Source: Marinibacterium sp050389775 (GTDB lineage: Bacteria > Pseudomonadota > Alphaproteobacteria > Rhodobacterales > Rhodobacteraceae). Taken from it: DNA of 64,000 nt. Location of the stretch: contig NZ_CP177144.1 of NCBI RefSeq assembly GCF_050389775.1, forward strand, positions 3,286,001-3,350,000, read 5' to 3'. Positions 17,778-28,591 of this stretch are shown here, piece after piece (the first letter of the stretch is position 1; every line of letters starts with the position of its first letter). Position numbers and translations under genes: made by a program. The notes under the pieces were generated by a model. It saw only the letters and a list, made by a program, of their open reading frames with translations, ran no database searches and was not told the DNA's origin.

Positions 17778-18794
17778 TCAGTTGCCGGCGCGCGTGGTGT
17801 TCAGGGTCTCGATCACCAGGTCATAGAGCTCCTGCCCCGGAATGCCCTGGGATTCCATGTCGGCAATCCAGGCCTCGCGGATCGGATCGGCCGCCGTGGT
17901 GCGGAAGGCCGCGATGGTGTCGTCCGACAGCATGACCTTTTCGACACCCTTCTCTTCCAGCACCTCGTCCCAGCGGGTCAGCAGCTTGCCGTAGTTTTCC
18001 AGGTAATAGTCGATGGCCTCGGGCACCGAGCTGTCGAGCGCCTCGCGCTCGGCGTCGGACAGTGATTCATAGGCGTCGATATTGACCACCACCGGGCAGT
18101 TCACCGTGCCGGGGTTCAGGTTGGCCGTCCACCAGTCGGCCTCGTTGATCGTGCCGAAGGACAGGTGGGCGTGCTGGGCAAAGGCCACCGTGTCGACAAC
18201 CCCCGATTCCATCGCCTGGTAGGCTTCGGACGAGGTCACCGAGGTCGGCACCGCGCCCACCGATTCGAAGGCCTTGCCGATGCCCCCCGTCGCCCGCACG
18301 CGCATGCCGTCGAACTCGGCCAGCTCGTCGCGCGGCTCGCCGGTGCCAACGATGTTGTACTGCGGCATGGGCGAGGTCATCAGGTACATCGCGTCCCACT
18401 GGGCCATTTCCTCGACAGCCGCCGGATGGGCATAGACCGCATGGCTGACGGCCACTTCCTCTTCCAGCGTGTTCACGCCCAGGAAGGGCAGTTCCAGAAC
18501 GGTGATCACCCGGTTCTTGTCGGGATGATAACCCGCGCAGAACTGGGCCATCTCGAAGGCCCCGATGGAAATCCCGTCGAGGTTCTCGCGGTTCTTCGAC
18601 AGCCCGCCATAGGACACGTTCATGGTGAATTCGCCGCCCGTCTTCTCGGACACCAGCTCGGCCAGCTTCTCGATATGCTCGGTGAAGGCCCGGCGCTTGC
18701 CCCAGACGGAGACGTTCCATTCGGTTGCCGCGGCCTCGGTCACGAAAGCCACGCAGAGCGCCGCGGTTGCGGCGCCAGTCAGAAATCTGGTCAT
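17778..18794 (-). CDS. dctP: TRAP transporter periplasmic solute-binding protein (DctP)
   Basis: A protein of 338 aa with a Sec signal peptide (1 to about 23, cut after TEAAA), exported to the periplasm. The mature part has the DctP-family features: an ISIGAFEMAQFCAGYHPDKN strand-loop, LPFLGVNTLEEE, the substrate-binding R-containing MRVRATGGIG and SVTSSEAYQAMESGVVD. The second half, with NCPVVVNIDAYESLSDAEREAL, is typical. It is the first gene of the dctP-dctQ-dctM operon. The ligand is likely a carboxylate, as usually required by the conserved Arg, but I cannot name it. Confidence 0.92.
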   Translation of the reverse strand: MTRFLTGAATAALCVAFVTEAAATEWNVSVWGKRRAFTEHIEKLAELVSEKTGGEFTMNVSYGGLSKNRENLDGISIGAFEMAQFCAGYHPDKNRVITVLELPFLGVNTLEEEVAVSHAVYAHPAAVEEMAQWDAMYLMTSPMPQYNIVGTGEPRDELAEFDGMRVRATGGIGKAFESVGAVPTSVTSSEAYQAMESGVVDTVAFAQHAHLSFGTINEADWWTANLNPGTVNCPVVVNIDAYESLSDAEREALDSSVPEAIDYYLENYGKLLTRWDEVLEEKGVEKVMLSDDTIAAFRTTAADPIREAWIADMESQGIPGQELYDLVIETLNTTRAGN

Positions 18795-19392
18795 GTTTAC
18801 CTCCCGTTGATGCCGCAGTCACCCATGCAGGATCGGGGCCATCCCCCGGCTGTCCTCGACCTGTTCCGAGGCACCCCCGAAAAATGCAATGGCGCTGGCG
18901 GCTTGCCCGGAAGGCTAGCGATTGTCGTTCGATGTGCCAAGCCCCCGATCCGCCCGGTTTCCGCTGCGGCAGCGCCTCGCGGCGGCGGGCCGGGCCGCCG
19001 GGCGACTCGCACAGGACTTGGCCGGCCCGATCCCGTGCCGCAACGTCATTGTCGGGCGCGCCATCGGGCCGGGCCGGCAATTTGTCACACCACCCCGCCA
19101 CCCGACCGCGCCCCGGGCTTGGCGCTAACGGACCGGGCTGTTATCTGCGGGTTCGGAAAATGTTGACAGGCAATCGCCTGCCTTGCCGGACCTTTTCCCC
19201 TGAAACCGGCCCTGAATTTACAGGATTTCCGGCCTTCAAGAAAAACATTTACAAGCAAATCGTTTCTTTACTTATGCTTATTCCATTATTTTCAAGGCCG
19301 GTTATTATCGACCTATCCAGAGGTTCGACGCGCGGACACCGGTCACAGGAGGGCCGGTCTCCGCCGCACTTCCAGGTGAGGAGGAGACACCC
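18795..19392. promoter_or_regulatory. 598-bp divergent control region between dctP and acs
   Basis: No gene is supported here. The stretch 19240-19310 is the most AT-rich DNA of the window and lies 80-150 bp before acs. It includes TTTACA near 19248 and TATGCT near 19273, and GTTATTATC near 19301, as possible promoter elements. A TTGACA occurs near 19163 but lacks a good partner. The acs ribosome site is GAGGAG just before 19393. The dctP side is GC-rich and shows nothing clear. Confidence 0.4.
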
Positions 19393-21360
<1,968 letters not shown>

Positions 21361-21577
21361 GCCCAGACGGGCCTTGCGCCGGCCCAGGACGGGCCGGCCG
21401 GTCCGGTGCCCCATGCAGGACACCGGGCCGATCCAAGGATTTCAACGGGTTAGAGATGCGGTTTAACCTTCTGGTCACCAGGCGACCAAGCCGCTACAAC
21501 CCGACCCGCACCACGACCGGCCGACCCGGCCGCAACGACCTGCGCCCATGCGCCCCATGCGAAATGGAGAACCACAC

Positions 21578-22264
21578 ATGGACGGAACCACGACGACGAC
21601 AACTCCGGCCGTTCTGATCCTGCTCGGCCCCCCGGGCGCCGGCAAGGGCACCCAGGCCCGCAAGCTCGAAGAGGATTTCGGCCTTGTCCAGCTGTCCACC
21701 GGCGACCTGCTGCGCGCGGCGGTGGCCCAGGGCACCGAGGCCGGCAAGGCGGCCAAGGCCGTGATGGAAGCCGGCGGGCTGGTCAGCGACGAGATCGTCA
21801 TTGCCATCCTGCGCGACCGGCTGGCCGCGCCCGATTGCGCCGGCGGGGTGATCCTCGACGGTTTCCCGCGCACGACGGTCCAGGCCCAGGCGCTGGACCA
21901 GCTCCTGGCCGAGTCGGGCCAGTCGATCAACGCGGCGATCAGCTTCGAGGTCGATGATGCGGCCATGGTCGACCGGATCTCGGGGCGCTATACCTGCGCG
22001 GGCTGCGGCGAGGGCTATCACGACAGCTTCAAGCAGCCGGCCGTTGCGGGCACCTGCGACAAGTGCGGCGCGACCGAGTTCAAGCGCCGGTCGGACGACA
22101 AGGCCGAAACCGTGGCCGCGCGGCTGGAAGCCTATCATGCCGATACCGCCCCGCTGATCGGCTATTACGATGCGGCCGGCGTGCTGCAGAAGATCGATGC
22201 CATGGGCCGGATCGATACCATCTTCGCCGACCTGTCGCGCACGGTCTCGGCGGCCATCGCCTGA
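21578..22264 (+). CDS. adk: Adenylate kinase with zinc-type LID
   Basis: A protein of 228 aa from ATG 21578, chosen because GGAGA lies 8 bp upstream and the protein then fits the family; an ATG at 21548 has no such site. The P-loop is GPPGAGKGT (17-25), followed by LSTGDLLRAA and DGFPRT. The LID domain carries two CxxC pairs (CAGC and CDKC), indicating a structural zinc as in Gram-positive-type kinases. It interconverts AMP, ATP and ADP. It is isolated from the ribosomal-protein context common elsewhere. The N-terminus has a run of six Thr, unusual for Adk. Confidence 0.95.
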   Translation: MDGTTTTTTPAVLILLGPPGAGKGTQARKLEEDFGLVQLSTGDLLRAAVAQGTEAGKAAKAVMEAGGLVSDEIVIAILRDRLAAPDCAGGVILDGFPRTTVQAQALDQLLAESGQSINAAISFEVDDAAMVDRISGRYTCAGCGEGYHDSFKQPAVAGTCDKCGATEFKRRSDDKAETVAARLEAYHADTAPLIGYYDAAGVLQKIDAMGRIDTIFADLSRTVSAAIA

Positions 22265-22282
22265 CGGGCATCCTTCCGGGGC

Positions 22283-22680
22283 GGTGGGTGTGAACACCCC
22301 CCCTACCCCGGATGGCGCCCGTCGCGCCCACGATCACAGGATTGGGCGGGTGTTCATCCCCAGCCACGCCGTAGGGCGGGTGTTTACACCCGCGCCCACA
22401 ACGCGGGGCACGTGGCCACGCCCGCGCCCAGCCTCAAGGCAAGTGTTCGCGCCCACGCCGAAGCGCGCTTGTTCACGCCCGCAAACACACCGCAGGGCAA
22501 GTGGTCACACCCGGGACCACACCGTAGGGCGGGTGTTCACACCCGCAGCCGCACCGCAAGGCAAGTGGTCACAGCTGGGACCACGCCATAGCGAACGTGT
22601 TCACACCCGCAACCACACCGCAGTGCAAATGGTCACGCCCGGGACCACGCCGTAGGGCGGGTGTTCACACCCGCCGCCCC
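22283..22680. repeat. Degenerate tandem repeat, about 32-bp unit with 64-bp higher-order period
   Basis: The whole 420-bp gap between adk and the VOC gene is made of about eleven related units of about 32 bp built round GGGCGGGTGTTCACACCCGC, itself a near-perfect inverted repeat. In the last six units two variants alternate: GGTCACACCCGGGACCAC and GTTCACACCCGCAGCC. This gives a 64-bp dimer period. The array lies between convergent genes (adk + and VOC -), so the hairpins could act as a two-way terminator. Confidence 0.85.
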
Positions 22681-22684
22681 CCGG

Positions 22685-23134
22685 TCACCCATCACCGCCG
22701 AACCACAGTTTCGGCTCGGCCAGTTCCACCGAATTGCCCGCCGGATCGCGCAGGTAGATCGACCGCGCCCCGTTCGGCCAGCGGAAATCCTGCTCGATCT
22801 CCAACCCCTCGGCCTCGATCCGCTCGCGCCAGGCCACCAGCGCCGTGCCACTGGCCGCGAAACAGACATGCGACGGGCCATCCGCCCCGTGGCTGGGCAC
22901 CGGCAGGTCGGGATTGTGCGGCGGCTCACGCGTGGCCTCGGCCACGAAACACAGCAGCACCGCCCGCCCGCACCGAAAGAACACGTGCCGCCCGTCCAGC
23001 CGCAGGATGCGCTCCAGCCCCAGCAGACCGCCATAGAAGGCCTCGGCCGCATCCAGGTCGTCGACATAGACCGCCGCTTCCAGCAGCCCGTCCAGCACCG
23101 CCCCGCCCATGGCGCCCCTCTCCCCGGCCGTCAT
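22685..23134 (-). CDS. VOC-family (glyoxalase/dioxygenase fold) protein in the pyrimidine-degradation operon
   Basis: A protein of 149 aa whose ATG overlaps the hydA stop by 4 bp (ATGA). It has a single vicinal-oxygen-chelate module: VYVDDLDAAEAFYGGLLGLE at the start, HVCFAA in the middle and YLRDPAGNSVELAEP at the end, with His and Glu in plausible metal-ligand places. An alternative start is Met9. Translational coupling to hydA suggests a role linked to pyrimidine or hydantoin breakdown, but the substrate is unknown. Confidence 0.8.
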   Translation of the reverse strand: MTAGERGAMGGAVLDGLLEAAVYVDDLDAAEAFYGGLLGLERILRLDGRHVFFRCGRAVLLCFVAEATREPPHNPDLPVPSHGADGPSHVCFAASGTALVAWRERIEAEGLEIEQDFRWPNGARSIYLRDPAGNSVELAEPKLWFGGDG

Positions 23135-24582
23135 ACCCCGGTGGCCGGGATTCCGCTGCGCTCGACCCTGCGCGGCGCGGTCAGCTCCTTCCAGGTCGAC
23201 AGCGCCCGGCCCACCGGCTGATGCGGCGGGCGGGGCACAAAGGCCCCGTGGCCGGGCTCGGCCCGTGTTGCCCCGTCCTCGACGGCCAGCTTGCCCCGGG
23301 TCAGCACAAAGCGCGGCAGGCCGCGCACCTCCATGCCCTCGAAGACATTGTAATCGATGATCGAGGCCTGGCGTTCGGCCGAAATCACCTTGCCCTTCTT
23401 GGGGTCCAGCACCACCAGGTCGGCATCGGCCCCCACCAGGACGGCCCCCTTCTTCGGATACATGTTCAGGATCTTGGCAATGTTGGTCGAGGTCACGGCC
23501 ACGAATTCGTTCATCGTCAGCCGCCCGGTCTCGACCCCGTGGGTCCACAGCATGGGCAGCCGGTCTTCCAACCCGCCGGTCCCATTGGGGATCTTGGTGA
23601 AATCGCCCAGGCCCATGCGCTTCTGCTCGGTGGTAAAGGCGCAATGATCGGTGGCCACGACCGACAGCGTCCCGGCCTGCAGCCCGGCCCACAGCCCGTC
23701 CTGGTGCAGCTTGCTGCGAAACGGCGGCGACATCACCCGCCGCGCGGCATGGTCCCAGTCGGGGTTGAGGTATTCGCTCTCGTCCAGCACCAGGTGCTGG
23801 ATCAGCGGCTCTCCCCAGACCCGCTTGCCGTTCTGCTTGGCCCGCCGGATCGCCTCGTGGGCCTGTTCGCAGGACGTGTGCACGATATAGACCGGCACCC
23901 CGGCCATGTCGGCAATCATGATCGCCCGGTTGGTCGCCTCGCCCTCGACCTCGGGCGGCCGCGACCAGGCATGGGCCTCGGGTCCGGTGTTGCCCGCGGC
24001 CAGCAACCTGGCCTGCAGGTCGGCCACGATGTCACCGTTCTCGGCATGGACCAGGGGCAGCGCGCCCAGCTCGGCACAGCGCGTGAACGACGCGAACATC
24101 TCGTCGTCATTGACCATCAAGGCGCCCTTGTAGGCCATGAAATGCTTGAAGCTTGTCACCCCCCGGGCCACCACCTCCTGCATCTCGTCAAAGACCTGCT
24201 CGCTCCACCAGGTGATCGCCATGTGAAAGGAATAGTCGCAACAGGCCAGGCCCGACTTGTTGTCCCACATCCGGATGGCGTCCAGCAGGCCCTGGCCCGG
24301 GCTCGGCAGGGCGAAATCCACCACCATCGTCGTGCCCCCGGCCAAGGCCGCCCTCGTGCCGCTTTCAAAGGTTTCGGCCGCATAGGTCCCCATGAAGGGC
24401 ATCTCCAGGTGGGTATGCGGGTCGATCCCCCCGGGCATGACGTAACAGCCCGTGGCATCCAGCACCTCGTCACCGGCCAGGTCCGGCCCGATCGCCGTGA
24501 TCACCCCGTCCTCGATGCAGACATCGGCCAGCTGGGTCAGGTCCGCCGTCACCACCGTGCCGCCCTTGATAATCGTCGACAT
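23131..24582 (-). CDS. hydA: Dihydropyrimidinase (D-hydantoinase)
   Basis: A protein of 483 aa from ATG 24582 (MSTIIKGG); upstream in-frame codons encode a repeat-like leader and are left out. It opens the ring of dihydrouracil and dihydrothymine to N-carbamoyl-beta-amino acids, the second step of reductive pyrimidine degradation. It is an amidohydrolase: PGGIDPHTHLEMPF (metal-binding HxH), TSFKHFMAYKG (carboxylated Lys bridging two zinc ions), VHAENGD, VHTSCEQA and VVATDHCAF (the final Asp). It follows hyuC and precedes the VOC gene, with preA and preT nearby, so the pathway is complete. Confidence 0.94.
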   Translation of the reverse strand: MSTIIKGGTVVTADLTQLADVCIEDGVITAIGPDLAGDEVLDATGCYVMPGGIDPHTHLEMPFMGTYAAETFESGTRAALAGGTTMVVDFALPSPGQGLLDAIRMWDNKSGLACCDYSFHMAITWWSEQVFDEMQEVVARGVTSFKHFMAYKGALMVNDDEMFASFTRCAELGALPLVHAENGDIVADLQARLLAAGNTGPEAHAWSRPPEVEGEATNRAIMIADMAGVPVYIVHTSCEQAHEAIRRAKQNGKRVWGEPLIQHLVLDESEYLNPDWDHAARRVMSPPFRSKLHQDGLWAGLQAGTLSVVATDHCAFTTEQKRMGLGDFTKIPNGTGGLEDRLPMLWTHGVETGRLTMNEFVAVTSTNIAKILNMYPKKGAVLVGADADLVVLDPKKGKVISAERQASIIDYNVFEGMEVRGLPRFVLTRGKLAVEDGATRAEPGHGAFVPRPPHQPVGRALSTWKELTAPRRVERSGIPATGV

Positions 24583-24628
24583 GCCCTCTCTCCCGTTCCT
24601 GGGGCCGGGCCAGGGGCCACGACCCTTG

Positions 24629-24653
24629 CTTCTTTCTCTTTCCAAGTATTCCC
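24629..24653. repeat. Recurrent intergenic element (CTTCTT...CCAAGTATTCCC type)
   Basis: One copy of a short element found at least six times in the window, here between hyuC and hydA. Read on the transcribed strand it resembles GGGTATTTGGNCCAAGAAGA, followed here by GC-rich inverted repeats near 24655-24690. Other copies lie at 28555-28576, 48911-48931, 52194-52216 and an inverted pair at 63458-63479 and 63538-63559. Confidence 0.7.
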
Positions 24654-24733
24654 GGGGGAGTCCTCCACCGGAGGACGGGGGCAGCGCCCCCTTCCGCCCT
24701 CGCCGCCCGCGCCGTCGGCCGGGCCATGGCCGA

Positions 24734-25984
24734 TCAGCCGGCGATGCCCGCCGTCTCGAGAACCGCGTGAAACAGCACATCCGTGCCCGCCGCGGCCCAG
24801 TCCCTGGTGATCTCCTCCGCCTCGTTGTGGCTCAGCCCGTCGACACAAGGGCACATGATCATCGCCGTCGGCGCCACGTCGTTGACCCAACAGGCGTCAT
24901 GGCCCGCCCCCGACACGATATCCATGTGGCTGTAGCCCAGCCGCTCGGCCGCCCGGCGTACCGTCGCCACGCAGGTCTCGTCAAAGGCCGGCGGATCGAA
25001 CTGGCCGACGATCTCCGTTTCCAGCCCGACCCCGATTTCTTCGCAGAGCCCCGGCGCCTTGGCCTCGAAGGCCTCCAGCATCGCGGCCAGCACCTCGGGC
25101 CGGTGCGACCGGAAATCGACGGTAAAGACCACCCGCCCGGGAATGATGTTGCGCGAATTGGGATAGACATCCACATGGCCGATCGCCCCAACCGCGTCGG
25201 GCTGGTGCGCCATGGCGATCTCGTGGACCAGTTCGGTGATCCGCGCCATGCCCCGGCCGGCATTGCGCCGCATGGGCATGGGGGTCGATCCGGTGTGGCT
25301 TTCCTTGCCCGTCACCGTGCATTCGATCCAGCGCAGCCCCTGGCCATGGGTCACCACGCCGATGTCGCGCCCCTCGGCCTCAAGGATCGGGCCCTGTTCG
25401 ATATGCAGCTCGAACATCGCATGCATCCGGCGTTGGCCCACCGGTTCCTCGCCCTTCCAGCCGATCCGCTCCAGCTCGTCGCCGAACCGCCGGCCCTCGG
25501 CATCCGCCCGGTCATAGGCCCAGTCGCGCCCGTGCACCCCGGCAAAGACGCCCGAGGCCAGCATCGCCGGGGCAAACCGCGTGCCTTCCTCGTTGGTCCA
25601 GTTCACCGCCACGATCGGCCGGCGGGTGCGGATATCCAGATCGTTGAGCGAGCGCATGACCTCCAGCGCGCCCAGAACGCCCAGAACGCCGTCGTATTTC
25701 CCGCCCGTCGGCTGGGTGTCCAGGTGGCTGCCCATGTAGACCGGCAGCGCCTCGGGGTCGGTGCCCTCGCGCCGGGCGAACATGTTGCCCATCTCGTCCA
25801 GCCCCATGGTCAGCCCGGCCGCCTCGCACCAGGACTGGAACAGCGCCCGCCCCTCGGCATCCTCGTCGGTCAGGGCCTGGCGGTTGTTGCCCCCGGCCAC
25901 GCCCGGGCCGATCCGCGCCATGTCCTCAAGGCTGGTCCACAGCCGCTCACCATTGATCCGAAGGTTTTCGCCCGGCGCCGCCAT
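24734..25984 (-). CDS. hyuC: N-carbamoyl-beta-alanine amidohydrolase / Zn-dependent M20 hydrolase
   Basis: A protein of 416 aa. I chose ATG 25984 because AGGAGG sits 7 bp before it; an upstream ATG at 26035 lies inside the operator. It is an M20-family peptidase-like enzyme: metal-site GSHLDTQPTGGKYDG, NEEGTRFAP, a His-rich FELHIEQGP, the dimerisation part with GKESHTGSTPMPMRRNA, and a C-terminal SGAGHDACWV. It releases beta-alanine, CO2 and ammonia from N-carbamoyl-beta-alanine, the third step of reductive pyrimidine degradation. The RutR-type operator lies directly upstream. Allantoate amidohydrolase is the closest alternative, but the context favours ureidopropionase. Confidence 0.9.
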   Translation of the reverse strand: MAAPGENLRINGERLWTSLEDMARIGPGVAGGNNRQALTDEDAEGRALFQSWCEAAGLTMGLDEMGNMFARREGTDPEALPVYMGSHLDTQPTGGKYDGVLGVLGALEVMRSLNDLDIRTRRPIVAVNWTNEEGTRFAPAMLASGVFAGVHGRDWAYDRADAEGRRFGDELERIGWKGEEPVGQRRMHAMFELHIEQGPILEAEGRDIGVVTHGQGLRWIECTVTGKESHTGSTPMPMRRNAGRGMARITELVHEIAMAHQPDAVGAIGHVDVYPNSRNIIPGRVVFTVDFRSHRPEVLAAMLEAFEAKAPGLCEEIGVGLETEIVGQFDPPAFDETCVATVRRAAERLGYSHMDIVSGAGHDACWVNDVAPTAMIMCPCVDGLSHNEAEEITRDWAAAGTDVLFHAVLETAGIAG

Positions 25985-26019
25985 TCTGGCCTCCTTGCTG
26001 GCTTCATTCGCAAATTGAT

Positions 26020-26035
26020 TTGACCAGATGGTCAA
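26020..26035. promoter_or_regulatory. RutR-type operator, perfect palindrome
   Basis: TTGACCAGATGGTCAA, extended to 18 bp by flanking T and A, is a perfect inverted repeat and matches the E. coli RutR consensus TTGACCAnnTGGTCAA at every fixed position. It lies 36 bp upstream of the hyuC start and about 250 bp before the divergent rutR-like gene. Uracil or thymine bound to RutR would release it, so repression of hyuC-hydA by RutR is the simple reading. Confidence 0.88.
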
Positions 26036-26282
26036 AGCGACGCTACCACGGGGTATCGGCGCCTCACAAGCGCGCCTCCCGGTTCCGGCCGGTCCCCGCC
26101 CTGTCCGGCGCCCGGCCTGACCGCGAAAGCAGCACGCCGCCGGTCCACGTTAACCGCGCCCCATCCGCGCAACAACCACGGCACCCGCAGGGGCGACCCC
26201 TTATAGCGCCCCGCAGGGGTGCCCCAAAAACCGAAACACCACCGGGCGGCCCGCCCGCCCGGCCTCGCAGAAAGGCCCGCCC

Positions 26283-26891
26283 ATGCCCAAGGACCGCGCG
26301 CCCACCCGGATCCAGCGCAAGAACCGCAAGGCCATCCTGGATGCCGCGCTTGAGGTCTTTTCGTCCCGGGGGTTCCGCGGCGCCACGGTCGACGAAATCG
26401 CTTCGGCCGCCGGGTTGTCCAAGCCCAACCTGCTCTATTACTTCCCCTCCAAGGACGCCATCTACATGGCCTTGCTCGAAGCCCTGCTCGACAGCTGGCT
26501 CGACCCCCTGCGTGCCCTGGACGACAGCGGCGAACCGCTCGACCAATTGCTCGGCTACATCCGCCACAAGCTGGACATGAGCCGCGACGCCCCACGCGAA
26601 AGCCGCCTCTTCGCCCATGAAATCATGCAGGGCGCGCCCCGGATCAGCGACATCCTCACGGGCGAGCTGAAAGCCCTGGTCGATGACAAGGCCGCCCTGA
26701 TCGCCCGCTGGTCGGCCGAAGGCCGCATCGCCCCGGTCCACCCCCAGCACCTGATCTTCTCGATCTGGTCGCTGACCCAGCATTACGCCGATTTCGATGT
26801 CCAGGTCCGCGCCGTGCTGGGCGACGAGGATCCCTTCGACAGTGCTCCCGATTTCGTCGACACCCTGTTCCGCCGCCTGCTGACGCCTTAA
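26283..26891 (+). CDS. rutR: RutR-like TetR-family regulator of pyrimidine catabolism
   Basis: A protein of 202 aa. The N-terminal HTH (about 18-62) has ILDAALEVFSSRGFRGATVD and GLSKPNLLYYFPSKDAIY. The C-terminal ligand domain carries the block I associate with RutR: HLIFSIWSLTQHYADFDVQV near 160-180. RutR binds uracil or thymine and controls pyrimidine use. The gene is divergent from hyuC-hydA, upstream of preTA, and shares the 26020-26035 operator region, which strongly supports the name. Confidence 0.88.
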   Translation: MPKDRAPTRIQRKNRKAILDAALEVFSSRGFRGATVDEIASAAGLSKPNLLYYFPSKDAIYMALLEALLDSWLDPLRALDDSGEPLDQLLGYIRHKLDMSRDAPRESRLFAHEIMQGAPRISDILTGELKALVDDKAALIARWSAEGRIAPVHPQHLIFSIWSLTQHYADFDVQVRAVLGDEDPFDSAPDFVDTLFRRLLTP

Positions 26892-26927
26892 CCCGCGCTT
26901 AACCCTTCCCACGCTAAGCCCGTGCCC

Positions 26928-27158
26928 ATGCAGGTTGTTCACGACGACCGGGGCGTCGATCCCTGGATCCAGCAGATGTTCTCGACCCGGGCCGCCCGGC
27001 GCGGGGCGGTGGTGCGCCGCTCGATGTGCTGGGTCGACCGCGAGGTCGGGCGCGACACCTTCCTGCGCGAGGTCCGCCGCCGTGGCTGCCATGTCATCCA
27101 GACCGCCGACCAGTTCATCGTCATCTGCCATGACGGCCCCATCCGCCTGCTGTTCTAG
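26928..27158 (+). CDS. Small conserved-looking hypothetical protein
   Basis: A protein of 76 aa from ATG 26928 (a GTG at 26922 is also possible). It has balanced composition, unlike the shadow frames around it: SMCWVDREVGRDTFLREVRRRG followed by HVIQTADQFIVICHDGPIRLLF, a beta-strand-rich end. I recall similar small proteins of unknown function in Rhodobacterales but can name no function. It follows rutR by 36 bp, and its TAG stop is inside the following terminator hairpin. Confidence 0.6.
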   Translation: MQVVHDDRGVDPWIQQMFSTRAARRGAVVRRSMCWVDREVGRDTFLREVRRRGCHVIQTADQFIVICHDGPIRLLF

Positions 27159-27179
27159 AAAATTCCCCGAATTTTCTAG
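27155..27179. terminator. Convergent terminator between the small ORF and preA
   Basis: An inverted repeat with arms CTAGAAAATTC and GAATTTTCTAG around a CCC loop. It is AT-rich within GC-rich DNA and lies between the ends of two convergent genes (stop at 27158 on +, preA stop at 27194 on -). The arms are symmetric, so it can end transcription from both sides. It resembles the second hairpin between dctP and dctQ. Confidence 0.7.
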
Positions 27180-27193
27180 TCCCCCGGCCGCCA

Positions 27194-28489
27194 CTACCCC
27201 GCCATCGGATTGTTGGCATGGGTCGTCCAGTCGGCATGCCCCGCCTCCACCACCTGCCCCGTGCGCGGATCGACATGCCCCGGCGCCAGCGGCTCCATCG
27301 TGATGCAGCCCTCCACCGGGCAGACATCGGCACAGAGATTGCAGGCCACGCATTCCGCGTCATCCACCCCGAAGACCCGCCCTTGGGACATCGTGATCGC
27401 CTGGTGCGACGTGTCCTCGCAGGCCGCGTAACAGCGCCCGCAGCGGATGCAGGCCGCCTGGTCGATCCGAGCCTTGGCCACGTAATTCAGGTTCAGATAT
27501 TGCCAATCCGTCACGTTGGACACCGCCCGCCCGATGATGTCGCCCAGCCCGGCGTGGCCCTTGTCGTCCATCCATCCCGCCAGCCCGGCAATCATCTCCT
27601 GCACCACCCGGAACCCATAGGTCATCGCCGCCGTGCAGACCTGGACATTGCCCGCCCCCAGCGCCATGAACTCGGCCGCGTCGCGCCAGGTCGTCACCCC
27701 GCCGATGCCCGAGATCGGCAGGCCGCGCGTCTGCGGATCGCGGGCGATCTCGGCCACCATGTTCAGCGCGATGGGCTTGACCGCCGGGCCGCAATAGCCC
27801 CCGTGGCTGCCCTTGCCGTCGATCATGGGCTCCGGCGCGAAATCGTCCAGGTTCACGCTGGTGATCGACGACACCGTGTTGATCAGCGACACCGCATCCG
27901 CCCCGCCGTTCCGCGCCGCCCGGGCCGGAAAGCGGATATCCGTGATGTTGGGCGTCAGTTTGACGATGACCGGCCGGTCGTAATGGGTCTTGCACCAGCG
28001 CGTGACCATCTCGATGTACTCCGGCACCTGCCCCACGGCCGAGCCCATGCCCCGCTCGCTCATCCCGTGCGGGCAGCCAAAGTTCAGCTCGATCCCGTCC
28101 GCCCCGGTCTCGGCCACCCGCGGCAGGATGGCCTTCCAGGCCGCCTCCTCGCAGGGAACCATGATCGACACCACCAGCGCCCTGTCGGGGTAATCGGCCT
28201 TGACCCGGGCGATCTCCTCCAGGTTGGTCGCCAGCGGGCGGTCGGTGATCAGCTCGATGTTGTTCAGCCCAAGCACCCGGCGATCGGCCCCGTGCACCAC
28301 GCCGTAGCGCGGACCGTTCACGTTGACCACCGGCGGGCCCTCGGCCCCCAGCGTCTTCCAGACCACCCCGCCCCAGCCCGCCTCGAAGGCCCGGCGCACG
28401 TTGTATTCCTTGTCCGTCGGCGGCGCCGAGGCCAACCAGAAAGGGTTGGGACTGTGGATGCCCAGGAAATCCGATGTCAGGTCCGCCAT
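27194..28489 (-). CDS. preA: NAD-dependent dihydropyrimidine dehydrogenase subunit PreA
   Basis: A protein of 431 aa from ATG 28489, with GGAGGG upstream; a TTG start at 28570 would begin inside a repeat element. Reduces uracil and thymine to the dihydro forms together with PreT. The FMN-binding TIM barrel has the dihydroorotate-dehydrogenase-like NPFWLASAPPTDKEYN, IELNFGCPHGMSERGMG with catalytic Cys in the following loop, and SGIGGVTTWRDAAEFM. The C-terminal part has two 4Fe-4S clusters: CIRCGRCYAAC and CVACNLCADVCPVEGC. It follows preT by about 100 bp. Confidence 0.95.
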   Translation of the reverse strand: MADLTSDFLGIHSPNPFWLASAPPTDKEYNVRRAFEAGWGGVVWKTLGAEGPPVVNVNGPRYGVVHGADRRVLGLNNIELITDRPLATNLEEIARVKADYPDRALVVSIMVPCEEAAWKAILPRVAETGADGIELNFGCPHGMSERGMGSAVGQVPEYIEMVTRWCKTHYDRPVIVKLTPNITDIRFPARAARNGGADAVSLINTVSSITSVNLDDFAPEPMIDGKGSHGGYCGPAVKPIALNMVAEIARDPQTRGLPISGIGGVTTWRDAAEFMALGAGNVQVCTAAMTYGFRVVQEMIAGLAGWMDDKGHAGLGDIIGRAVSNVTDWQYLNLNYVAKARIDQAACIRCGRCYAACEDTSHQAITMSQGRVFGVDDAECVACNLCADVCPVEGCITMEPLAPGHVDPRTGQVVEAGHADWTTHANNPMAG

Positions 28490-28591
28490 GCTCTGCCCTC
28501 CGTTCCTGTCCCGGCAAAGGCGCCACGGTCCGCCGCCCGCGCCCGACCTGCCGGCTTCTTCTTGGTCCAAATACCCGGCGCGCGGCCCGCC

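Noticed and set aside
22283..22680. Possible CRISPR array (regularly spaced repeats with palindromic core)
   Set aside because: The whole 32-bp unit repeats with drift; there are no unique spacers, no leader and no cas genes.
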